A stretch of 10,694 nt of DNA from CAYWNK01 sp047639615. Lineage in GTDB: Bacteria; Planctomycetota; UBA1135; GCA-002686595. The notes beneath the pieces are model-generated. The model saw only the letters and a list, made by a program, of their open reading frames with translations. It did no database searches and was not told the DNA's origin. This document shows, piece by piece, positions 1 through 6,768 of the stretch. A program made the translations under genes and the position numbers. Every line of letters starts with the position of its first letter. Position 1 is the first letter of the stretch. The DNA lies in the NCBI GenBank assembly GCA_047639615.1, contig JBLIOL010000196.1, positions 1 through 10,694 on the forward strand, given 5' to 3'.

Positions 1-800
1 CGTTGGGTGAGGATCGCATCCTGAACGTGGCCCTGCCAGCAAGCTACGAGAGCGGCGATGACCACTAACCTGTGATCTACCTACTGGATGGAGCGGCAAA
101 CGAGGATTACCTCCACCTCGCAGGCTTGGTGCAGTTCTTTCAGATGTACCAGCTCATGCCCGAGTCGATCCTGGTTGGGATCGCCAACGTGGATGCCAGC
201 GTGGATCGCCAGCGTGGATCGACAGCGTGGATCGCCAGCGTGGATCGCCAGCGTGGATCGACAGCGTGGATCGACAGCGTGGATCGACAGCGGGACTTCA
301 CGCACCACACGGACAATGCGGAATTGCTGGAGGCCATCCCTACTGGCGGTAGCTCGGCGGCCTTCCTGGAGTTCATTCAGCACGAGCTACAGCCCTTCAT
401 CGATTCGGAGTACCGGACCAACGGGGATGACATGCTGATCGGCCAGTCACTTGGCGGGCTCTTGGCTACGGAGGCACTGCTGAGCAAGCCCGAGCTCTTT
501 GAGAAGTATCTGATCGTTTCCCCGAGCCTCTGGTGGGATGACTCTTCGATGATTGACGGTGCTGGTTCCTTCGCCGTCCATCATCCTGACTTGGACAGAC
601 AGGTATTCCTCTCCATCGGAACCGAGCCGAAGGCCATGCATGAAGGCATGGCGATCCTGCGTGACCTGCTCAGTGGTTGCGGCGGCGGGTTCCGCTACGA
701 GTTCCTGCGCCTACCTGATGAATCCCACGCCACGGTCCATCACCGTGCCGTCTACGCGGGCTTTGAGTCCTTCTTCGGTGAGGAGTACCCCGGACTCTAG
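1..800 (+). pseudogene. Alpha/beta-hydrolase esterase (PF00756/COG2819 type), 5' end outside window, interrupted by a stop codon
   Basis: The frame beginning at base 3 reads LGEDRILNVALPASYESGDDH, then TAA at 66-68, then PVIYLLDG in the same frame. Esterases of this family (IroE/Fes-like, predicted hydrolases) have a continuous '..YPVIYLLDG' strand here, so TAA very probably replaces a Tyr codon (TAC/TAT). Downstream the fold is intact: nucleophile motif GQSLGG (Ser codon 447-449), PSLWWDD, and a likely catalytic His in DESHATVHH near the C-terminus. The family motif 'NxDRxRDFT' is broken up by a 30-residue insertion made by the 13-bp repeat at 189-291. An open frame from GTG 72 exists, but it lacks the first strands of the fold and has no visible start signals, so I call a pseudogene rather than a 242-residue protein. 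A base-call error at 66-68 would restore the gene. The stop TAG (798-800) overlaps the stop of the convergent SGNH gene. Substrate unknown; an ester or acyl-peptide is likely from the family. Confidence 0.75.
189..291 (+). repeat. Tandem repeat, eight units of a 13-bp sequence inside the esterase
   Basis: Unit GTGGATCGMCAGC (M = A or C) starts at 189, 201, 214, 227, 240, 253, 266 and 279. The first unit is 12 bp (one C missing) and the other seven are 13 bp. The last unit encodes the expected family sequence VDRQR before RDFT, so the array looks like an expansion of a single native unit. The added length is 90 bp, an exact multiple of three: six 13-mers plus the 12-mer. The reading frame is therefore kept and the protein gains an imperfect 13-residue repeat (ASVDRQRGSTAWI). 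Neither strand meets a stop within the array in the frames examined. Units differ mainly by an A/C variant (GACAGC or GCCAGC). Confidence 0.95.
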
Positions 801-1501
801 GGGCGAATGGCCAGGACCACCTGCTGCGCCAGCGCGACTGAGCCTGCCTTGGAGAAGTGCACGTCGCGCGGCTTCTGGATCTCAGCTAGGCGCGGCAGGC
901 AGTAGGTGTAGAGGTCGTTGATCGTGATGTCTGCGTCCGCCATGAGTTCCTTGGCGATGTCGTTGTAGAGCAGCACGTCGGCCGGATCGCGATAGGGCCG
1001 CACACCGGCGGGGACCGGAGTCGTGGTTGCGAAGATCAGACGAGCATCTGTCGCCTGAAGGGCACTAACGATTTGTTGAAGCTGCTTACGGTAGCGCTCC
1101 GGGGAGGCCTGATGGGGGTGTTCCGGATCGCTTGAATTCTTGCCCGTATCGGGCTGCACGTGCTTGAGGTCGTGCAGGCCGAAGTTGAAGTGGATCACGT
1201 CCCAGGCGCCGCCTTCCAGTTCGAGCCAGCGGTCGATGTTCTCGATGCCCTTGTTGGTGCCTGCACAGTTCTCGGCGCCCTTACCGCTCTTGTTGAGGGG
1301 CCGGATGACCACTGCCTCTTCGCCGAGCAGCTGGCGCACATGGTTGGTGTAGCCGATGGAGATGGAGTCCCCCAGGATCAGCACACGCATGGGGCCTGAG
1401 GGCGCGGCGGACTTGGGCGGCGAGGAGCAGCCCGTAAGGGCTAGGCCCAGGAGGGCGAGGAGTCCGACGATGTGGGCTTTCAGCGGGGAGCGGCGGTTCA
1501 T
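797..1501 (-). CDS. SGNH/GDSL-family hydrolase, predicted lipoprotein
   Basis: Predicted 234-residue secreted esterase/lipase or acetylesterase-like enzyme. The start at 1501 gives MNRRSPLKAH followed by a hydrophobic stretch and a lipobox LTGC (residues 22-25, Cys25), so it is probably a lipid-anchored envelope protein. A longer open frame runs upstream to 1771 but would bury this signal, so it is rejected. SGNH blocks are visible: block I GDSISIGY with nucleophile Ser46, block III as GLHD (108-111; usually GxND, here His replaces Asn as in some members), and block V DVHFS with catalytic Asp213 and His215. Its stop codon (CTA on the plus strand, 797-799) overlaps the stop of the convergent esterase. 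It diverges from the beta-sandwich protein gene across a 134-bp gap. No Shine-Dalgarno sequence is evident upstream. Family is clear; substrate (carbohydrate ester, lipid or other) cannot be inferred. Confidence 0.88.
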   Translation of the reverse strand: MNRRSPLKAHIVGLLALLGLALTGCSSPPKSAAPSGPMRVLILGDSISIGYTNHVRQLLGEEAVVIRPLNKSGKGAENCAGTNKGIENIDRWLELEGGAWDVIHFNFGLHDLKHVQPDTGKNSSDPEHPHQASPERYRKQLQQIVSALQATDARLIFATTTPVPAGVRPYRDPADVLLYNDIAKELMADADITINDLYTYCLPRLAEIQKPRDVHFSKAGSVALAQQVVLAIRP

Positions 1502-1635
1502 GGGCACATTGGAGCAGACTTGTAGGCTTTGGAGGAGATTCCTGTCTACCAGCGCCCGGCGACGACGTCCGGTCTGGTCCTGGAGCTCGGCAGGCTGTCC
1601 ACAGTCTCCTCGTATCCAAATCCCGGCAGCTAGCC

Positions 1636-3621
1636 TTGCCAAAACCTGAGCGACCGAGCTTGAACCACAGAACACGCGTCTTGATCCCGCTGCTGATCGT
1701 CTCCGTGGCCGGCCTTGGCTTGTTGCGCATGCTCTCGGGCGGGAGGGCCGGGCCCGCCGTGCCAACTGCACAGGAGGAAGCTCTGCCCGTCGATGGCTCT
1801 AAGGCAGCGCTGAGCTCCCCTGGCCAGCTTGCTGAAGCCGCTTCGGAGCCCGACACCGGGCGAACGGTTCTGGAGCAGGCAGCGGCAACGCAATCGGCGC
1901 CTACGGATCAGCCCGAGCCGGAACCTGAGCCGGAACCTGGGCCGAGCGCTTCGGGTGTCAGTCTGCGGGGGGAGCTGCGCTTCTCCGGGGATGGAGCCCC
2001 AGCCTCAGGCGCTAGTTTTGTGATTCGTCATGGTGGGGGGCGCTTGGTGGTCACGGCGGATAGCGCGGGGGCCTTTGTTAGCGATGCAGTGCTCGCGCCT
2101 GGCGTGCTGGAGTTGATGCATCGCAAGACCAAGGAGCCGGGCCCCTACCAGCAGCGCCTGCGCTTCGAGGTGGATGCGTTGACGCTTGAGAGCGAGCCGC
2201 GCTTACAGGGTCCTGTGGTGCTGACCTTGTTGCGCCCCGCAAGCCGCCTTTGGGTTAGGGCCGTTCATTTGGACGGCCGACCTGCGGCGGGAACGCGGGT
2301 CGAGGCGGAGTTTCAACGGAAGTCCGGGCCGGACATTCAGCCGAACCTATCGCTGGCGGGGATCGCGCTCGAGGACGGCATGGTTGGATTTGCACTCTAT
2401 GACCTCGAGCAACTTGAGGCTCTGCGCCTGGTGGCCCTGCTCGAGGTTGATTTGCCGGATGGACGTTCGAAGACCTTGGTGAGTCGCCCCCATGAACCGG
2501 TGCTGCCCTTAGTGGCGGGGTCCAAAGAGAAGCCCGTGCGGCTTGTCCTCGATGCCGCTGGCAGTATCCGAGTGCGGCTCGAGGATCAGGACGGACTAGC
2601 CATCCCCGAGCAGAGATTCTGGTTGTCGAGTGCGGGAGCCTTCCTGACCTCTTGGTCAGGTCAGAACCCTGTGACCGATGCGAATGGCGAGCTGCTCATG
2701 GATGGTCTACCGCCTGATACCTATCGCCTTGGGTTTGTTGGCAGGGCAGGTGCGCGCCGACCGCCGATTGAAGTCCATGCTGGTCAGGTGACAGAAGTGC
2801 CGATCAGCATCTGGGTACCCAATGAGGAAGTGGCTGTATCCGGAATGGTTCTTGATGAAGAGGGGCGGCCCTTGAAGGGCGCAACCATTCACGTGCGGTA
2901 CGGCCCCAGGGATGAGGCCGGGAAGCAGAACGAGTCCATCGTCAGCGACGCCTCGGGAAAGTTTGTCTTCATAGCTCAGCCTTGCGATGGATTGACCGTT
3001 GCTTCGAACAGAGACCTCTTTGGGGACATGTACGCACCCCTGCAGCTGGAGCTTCCCTTTGGCAGCACCGGTGTGGTGTTCCGGCGCACTGCAGAAGTAC
3101 TCCGGGAGAACATCCACTTCGAAGTGCTTGATGCCAGTACCGGGGAGCGAATCCTGGGTTCCCTAGTGATGACCTACCGTGCGCCGAACATTGAGAACTA
3201 CGCCTTTCATCGTCCGACCGCAGGGCTTGCTTCGCCCATGTGCTCTCGCTTTCCGGAGACGACCCTGGTGATCGCTCGCGCTGGCTACAGACGTCTGTCC
3301 ATCACGGTAGCGGATCTGCTTGAGCAGGCTCCAAGTAAAGGCCTGCGTCAGGTGGTTCTCGAGCGTGGTTTACTGCGTACGCTGCACTTTGAGTCTGACG
3401 CTGAGGAAGGTGGCTTACCTTCTGTAGCCGGTGTCGAGGTTAGGATTGGCAGCACCCTCTTGGGGCACAGCGACGAGCAGGGGAACCTCGCCATAGACAC
3501 CTTTGCGCTGGTGGAAGGGGGGCTCAGCATTCGCGCAACCGGCTACGAGGAGACTCTCTGGATGCCGCATGAGAGCCTTGCGGACCTGGAAGCGGCCTAT
3601 GTGTGGTTGCAAGTAGACTAG
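1636..3621 (+). CDS. Membrane-anchored protein with carboxypeptidase-regulatory-like beta-sandwich repeats
   Basis: Predicted 661 residues. An N-terminal TM segment or uncleaved signal anchor (about residues 15-32, VLIPLLIVSVAGLGLL) is followed by a low-complexity linker containing PEPEPEPEP (93-101), encoded by a 12-bp unit repeated at 1915-1938. The rest is a string of beta-rich modules resembling CarboxypepD_reg/transthyretin-like folds. One near residue 320-390 ends TDANGELLMDGLPPDTYRL. The clearest, near 395-475, contains VSGMVLDEEGRPLKGATIHV and SDASGKFVF. A later one near 600-650 contains SDEQGNLAID. No catalytic motif is visible; such proteins are usually surface adhesion, scaffold or carbohydrate-contact proteins. 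No ATG precedes the TM segment; TTG at 1636 is the furthest upstream start, with TTG 1660 (giving MNHRTRVLIP) an alternative. Function unknown. Confidence 0.8.
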   Translation: MPKPERPSLNHRTRVLIPLLIVSVAGLGLLRMLSGGRAGPAVPTAQEEALPVDGSKAALSSPGQLAEAASEPDTGRTVLEQAAATQSAPTDQPEPEPEPEPGPSASGVSLRGELRFSGDGAPASGASFVIRHGGGRLVVTADSAGAFVSDAVLAPGVLELMHRKTKEPGPYQQRLRFEVDALTLESEPRLQGPVVLTLLRPASRLWVRAVHLDGRPAAGTRVEAEFQRKSGPDIQPNLSLAGIALEDGMVGFALYDLEQLEALRLVALLEVDLPDGRSKTLVSRPHEPVLPLVAGSKEKPVRLVLDAAGSIRVRLEDQDGLAIPEQRFWLSSAGAFLTSWSGQNPVTDANGELLMDGLPPDTYRLGFVGRAGARRPPIEVHAGQVTEVPISIWVPNEEVAVSGMVLDEEGRPLKGATIHVRYGPRDEAGKQNESIVSDASGKFVFIAQPCDGLTVASNRDLFGDMYAPLQLELPFGSTGVVFRRTAEVLRENIHFEVLDASTGERILGSLVMTYRAPNIENYAFHRPTAGLASPMCSRFPETTLVIARAGYRRLSITVADLLEQAPSKGLRQVVLERGLLRTLHFESDAEEGGLPSVAGVEVRIGSTLLGHSDEQGNLAIDTFALVEGGLSIRATGYEETLWMPHESLADLEAAYVWLQVD

Positions 3622-3712
3622 CCCGAGACTCCTGGGTGGGCATCACCCCCGAAACTGGCGGTAGCCCATAGGTTGTAGCCTCCTCTCCGGGTCTCTCTCT
3701 CCTCAGCCTGCC

Positions 3713-4906
3713 ATGCTAAAGACGCTTCTCACGGGTACCCTTTGTCTCTCCATTCTCGGTTCCATAGCACTGGGCCAGGATTATCAGGCGCGCAAGCGCA
3801 TCAGCGGATGGCCGGAGATCTTCACGCCGGGTGTGGTGCTCGACTTGAACCTGAGCATGAGCCAGGCCAACTGGAACACGGTTCAGGGGGACACCTCCTT
3901 TAGCGTGGAGGTGCCTGCCATGTTTTGGCTTGGAAGCGACGTGCCTATTTTGGTGTCCGTGCGGCGCAAGTCCTGTGATGCGCTCAACGCAGCCTCGGGC
4001 TTCAGCAAGGTCAGCCTGAAGATCGACATCAATGAGTACGTGGCAGGGCAGGAGTGGTACGACCTCAAGAAGCTCAGCCTCGAGAACGGTGATGACGAGG
4101 ATGTGGTCACGGAGGGCATGGCCTGGGAACTGCACCGCATGGCGACCGGCCCGATCGGCTACGACTATGTGACTGGGCTCGCCAACTGGGCGACGATCAG
4201 GATCAACGGCGTCAACACGGGTGTCTATGTCAACGTGGAGCAGCGCGACAAGACCTTCCTGAAGAACCGCAACACGTGGGTGCCGGATCAAACCTGGCTC
4301 TACCACTTGGACGACGTCTACAGCGATTCTTTGAACGCCGGATTGGGCGACAGCCCCGAGTACCAGACTCTCTGCTACGACCCCTTCCAGAATCCCAACA
4401 TGGCTTGCCAGTCGCCGCCTCTGGCCGGGTTTCAAGCGGACCTGGATGCGCTGGTAGATATGAAGGGCATGCTGACCCTTGGGGCCGTGAATGCGTTCAT
4501 GGGGCATCGGGACTCGCTCTTCTCGAAGGGTAAGAACACCATGTTTGCGGACTTCTCGACGGGTCGTAAGCGTGAGTACTACCCCTGGGATCTGGACTCA
4601 GTACTGACCCAGCAGAATCACAACATTTTCAATCCCGGCAAGCACTACGCCGACTTGATCTACGCGGTGCCTGTCTACCGTGCGCAGTTCAAGCAGATCC
4701 TCGGCGACTTGCTTGCGGGACCCATGCACCCGACTGAGATGCACAGCTTCCTGGATAGCATGGAGACGCTTCTGGCGCCTAGGCTCTTGCAGGATGCCAA
4801 CAACAAGATCGGTACGGCCCAGGACATCGCTCAACACTTCCAGCAGAAGAAGGACTGGGTCACGGATCGCGCGGTGATCGTGCTCGATCAGATAGCCAAC
4901 GACTGA
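3713..4906 (+). CDS. Secreted CotH-kinase-family protein
   Basis: Predicted 397 residues with a cleavable signal peptide (about residues 1-21, ending SIALG before QD). CotH family signatures appear in order: KIDINEYV near 103-110; LKKLSLENG and the following acidic helix DDEDVVTEGMAWELHRMA; INGVNTGVYVNVEQRDKTFLK, with VNVEQ at about 173-177; and the acidic metal/ATP motif YYPWDLDS at 289-296 (Asp293, Asp295). CotH was named for a Bacillus spore-coat protein kinase, and related secreted proteins occur widely in environmental bacteria, often beside surface or matrix proteins. The fold is compact, with no added LTD, Ig or sorting domain visible. The ATG at 3713 directly starts the signal peptide. 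It lies 91 bp after the beta-sandwich protein gene on the same strand, so co-transcription is possible, and its end is 6 bp from the end of the convergent hydrolase gene. Kinase activity is by homology only. Confidence 0.85.
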   Translation: MLKTLLTGTLCLSILGSIALGQDYQARKRISGWPEIFTPGVVLDLNLSMSQANWNTVQGDTSFSVEVPAMFWLGSDVPILVSVRRKSCDALNAASGFSKVSLKIDINEYVAGQEWYDLKKLSLENGDDEDVVTEGMAWELHRMATGPIGYDYVTGLANWATIRINGVNTGVYVNVEQRDKTFLKNRNTWVPDQTWLYHLDDVYSDSLNAGLGDSPEYQTLCYDPFQNPNMACQSPPLAGFQADLDALVDMKGMLTLGAVNAFMGHRDSLFSKGKNTMFADFSTGRKREYYPWDLDSVLTQQNHNIFNPGKHYADLIYAVPVYRAQFKQILGDLLAGPMHPTEMHSFLDSMETLLAPRLLQDANNKIGTAQDIAQHFQQKKDWVTDRAVIVLDQIAND

Positions 4907-4912
4907 AGCGCT

Positions 4913-6208
4913 CTACTTGTCGAGGGTGATCAGGTATGGGTAGAGGTGTCCGGCGTCTCCCCGTTCCGTGGAGCGTAGTAGGGCTTGGAGCGTTGCCACA
5001 GGCTGGCCGCTCCAGGCCTCCTTTTGATTGACGAGCACGCGTACGGGTTTCTTGACGTCCAAGGTGGATGAATCCAGCCACACGTGGAGGCCCTGCACTG
5101 TTGCACCGGGTAGCTCGATGTGGACCTCATTCTTTTCGCGATCGAGTTTGGCCACGAGCACCCTGTTGATCATCGGCGTGTCCCAACGCAGCCAGTAGAA
5201 GTCGCGCTTCCAGGTCAAGGTTGGCTGCCACACCAATTGCTTGGGGCGCGCGACGCGCAACTTGTCTGCGACCTTGTCGAAGAGCACCTCGTAGCCGCCA
5301 GGTGGGGCCCGGTGGCCGCGATCTGTGACCTCCCAATACTCGAAGTCGAATCCGCCGTAGTAGGCCTTGGCAGCTTCGAGTGCCTTGACCGCAAAGCGGT
5401 TGGCCTCGGGCGGGACCTGCACATCGTCAGCGCTTTGGTAGATGCGGATGGGCACATTGAAGAGGTTGGGGATGACGCCCTCGACGATACCCTCCAATTT
5501 GCCGCTAGGTCCTGTCCAAGCCGTCGGCGCCCCTGCGGAAGGGGCTAGCCCCGCCACGCGATCCGCGTGGTGGGCGCCAAGGGTCCAGGACCCGTAGCCG
5601 CCCATGGAGTGGCCGGCCAGGTAGACGCGTTCGGGGTCGATGTCCCAGGTGCGACAGGCGCGCTCGATGAGTTGCATGACGAACTCTTCCGTTCCCGAAT
5701 CTGTCCAGCCGCGCTCGGTCTTCTCGAGCACCTGGGGAGCGATCAGGAGCAGGTCGTGCGCATTGGCGGGGCGCGCCCAACTGGATGCTGCGGGGCCGGC
5801 GTCACCACTGCCAACTCCACCGCCGTGCATGGCGATCAGCAGGCCCTTGGGATTGCTCATGTTGCCGCCGACGATGTAGAGCCCGCGTTCTTCCTCTTCC
5901 CAGAGATAGGCGCGGCCGCTGCTCTTCTCCAGCTGCGGTCCCTTTGACCAGAGTTTGCCAATGGTCTTGATCCAGCTCTTTTGCTGCCTCTCACCAAGCG
6001 GCGGAACCAGCATCAATTCAGTGAGTAGGCTCTCTCTGCGTTGCCTGCCAACGGACGTCCAGCCGTCCTGCTTGAGGAACTCTTCTACGATCTTCTTCTG
6101 CTGGCGCACGGAGGGTGCGCGCTGGGAGGCGAGGGGCGCGGCGTCCAACGGACCGACGCCCAAGATGAGCATCCCCAGGGCCAGAATCGGAAGTCCTACT
6201 CGGTTCAT
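4913..6208 (-). CDS. Secreted alpha/beta hydrolase (prolyl-oligopeptidase/PHB-depolymerase-like) with C-terminal beta-rich extension
   Basis: Predicted 431 residues from the ATG at 6208, which starts a signal peptide (MNRVGLPILALGMLILGVGP, ending near DAAP). An upstream ATG at 6247 would add 13 charged residues before the signal and is rejected. The hydrolase core has the oxyanion-type motif MHGGGVGSG (127-135), nucleophile elbow GHSMGG (199-204, Ser201), likely acid in SADD (Asp261/262) and catalytic His299 in DRGHRAPPGG. After about residue 325 a separate beta-rich segment follows (WQPTLTWKRDFYWLRW to VRVLVNQKEAW). I recall this module at the C-terminus of similar planctomycete hydrolases. 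Residues 33-110 form a helical, charged N-terminal region of unknown role. It converges on CotH with a 6-bp gap. A TACCCT hexamer ends 6 bp before the ATG. Substrate not determinable: peptide, polyester or carbohydrate ester are all possible. Confidence 0.87.
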   Translation of the reverse strand: MNRVGLPILALGMLILGVGPLDAAPLASQRAPSVRQQKKIVEEFLKQDGWTSVGRQRRESLLTELMLVPPLGERQQKSWIKTIGKLWSKGPQLEKSSGRAYLWEEEERGLYIVGGNMSNPKGLLIAMHGGGVGSGDAGPAASSWARPANAHDLLLIAPQVLEKTERGWTDSGTEEFVMQLIERACRTWDIDPERVYLAGHSMGGYGSWTLGAHHADRVAGLAPSAGAPTAWTGPSGKLEGIVEGVIPNLFNVPIRIYQSADDVQVPPEANRFAVKALEAAKAYYGGFDFEYWEVTDRGHRAPPGGYEVLFDKVADKLRVARPKQLVWQPTLTWKRDFYWLRWDTPMINRVLVAKLDREKNEVHIELPGATVQGLHVWLDSSTLDVKKPVRVLVNQKEAWSGQPVATLQALLRSTERGDAGHLYPYLITLDK

Positions 6209-6214
6209 GCCGTC

Positions 6215-6220
6215 AGGGTA
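6215..6220 (-). promoter_or_regulatory. Putative -10 element for the hydrolase gene, spaced for a leaderless transcript
   Basis: On the minus strand TACCCT is followed by exactly six bases (GACGGC) and then the ATG at 6208. With a standard -10 hexamer at -12 to -7, the A of ATG would be the +1 base. No convincing -35 box is seen 16-18 bp upstream (TCACCG or nearby). The matching layout at 6757-6762 is the main support. Confidence 0.4.
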
Positions 6221-6241
6221 CCGAGATTGAGCCTCATCGGT

Positions 6242-6259
6242 GAGCACGGCTTCGTGCTC
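6242..6259. other. Perfect 7-bp inverted repeat in the divergent intergenic region
   Basis: GAGCACG (6242-6248), loop GCTT, CGTGCTC (6253-6259). It sits between the divergent starts of the alpha/beta hydrolase (6208, minus) and the small membrane protein (6296, plus). There is no T-run on either side, so it is not a classical intrinsic terminator. An operator or an mRNA hairpin is possible; nothing in the window identifies a regulator. Confidence 0.45.
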
Positions 6260-6295
6260 TCAAGAGGCGCATTCCGAACTACCGATTAGAGCCCC

Positions 6296-6712
6296 ATGAG
6301 CAGTCCCGATAGCTTCTGGAGCGGAATTCCCTTCTTCACCAAGTTCAAACTGATTGCACTCTGCTCTGTGGTCCCGCTATTCGCCATCGCTGTGGTTGCA
6401 ACCCCCTCTGACAGTGGACCCCGCATGAGTTCGACTGCCTTGGAGGCCAACAGCCCGCTCCGCCTCTGGGTGCGGACTTCCCCGGGAGCGAAGCACGCCT
6501 GGGCGAAGGGCTACACCCAGGAGCACCTGGGCTTTGACGATGGCTCGCGCGCGAACGAAATCGTCGAGTTTCTCGATGCCTCAGCGCGCACCCAACAGGA
6601 GCGCGTGCAGGATCCGCGCGCTCTCGAGGTGCTCATGAACGGCGACATTCGACTCATGTTCCGTGCAGGCGCGGCACCCATGGGCTGGCCTGCGAGCCAG
6701 GCCCCCGAATAG
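6296..6712 (+). CDS. Small single-pass membrane protein of unknown function
   Basis: Predicted 138 residues, not recognised. The ATG at 6296 follows GAGCCCC; no Shine-Dalgarno sequence is seen. A short N-terminal segment with Lys16 and Lys18 precedes one hydrophobic helix (about residues 19-35, LIALCSVVPLFAIAVVA). This is most simply an N-in, C-out anchor or an uncleaved signal. The remaining ~100 residues are soluble and mildly charged (RLWVRTSPGAKHAWAKGY; ANEIVEFLDASARTQQERVQ; MNGDIRLMFRAGAAP) with no Cys-pair, metal or catalytic motif. Codon pattern and GC match the neighbours, which supports a real gene. It is divergent from the alpha/beta hydrolase and ends 56 bp before the next esterase on the same strand, so it may be co-transcribed with it. 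Confidence 0.6.
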   Translation: MSSPDSFWSGIPFFTKFKLIALCSVVPLFAIAVVATPSDSGPRMSSTALEANSPLRLWVRTSPGAKHAWAKGYTQEHLGFDDGSRANEIVEFLDASARTQQERVQDPRALEVLMNGDIRLMFRAGAAPMGWPASQAPE

Positions 6713-6756
6713 GCTAGGACTTACCCGGAGTCGTCGGTGGGGCGGGGTGTGCTCGC

Positions 6757-6762
6757 TACACT
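6757..6762 (+). promoter_or_regulatory. Putative -10 element for the esterase gene, spaced for a leaderless transcript
   Basis: TACACT is followed by six bases (GCCAGC) and then ATG at 6769, the same geometry as TACCCT before the hydrolase at 6208. It implies transcription starting at the A of ATG. No clear -35 is visible. It would give the esterase its own promoter despite the short gap after the small membrane protein. Confidence 0.4.
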
Positions 6763-6768
6763 GCCAGC

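Noticed and set aside
189..291. CRISPR array
   Set aside because: The units are contiguous 13-mers with no spacers and lie inside a coding frame.
1502..1771. N-terminal extension of the SGNH hydrolase frame
   Set aside because: The open frame extends 90 codons, but it would place the lipoprotein signal inside the protein and it overlaps the divergent gene start; the ATG at 1501 fits the lipobox.
3634..3648. GGGTG/CACCC hairpin after the beta-sandwich protein gene as a terminator
   Set aside because: Only a 5-bp stem with no T-run; too weak to call.
3716..4507. Long open frame antisense to CotH
   Set aside because: Its translation has no recognisable domain and it is fully covered by a well-supported gene; GC-rich codon use leaves the antisense frame open.
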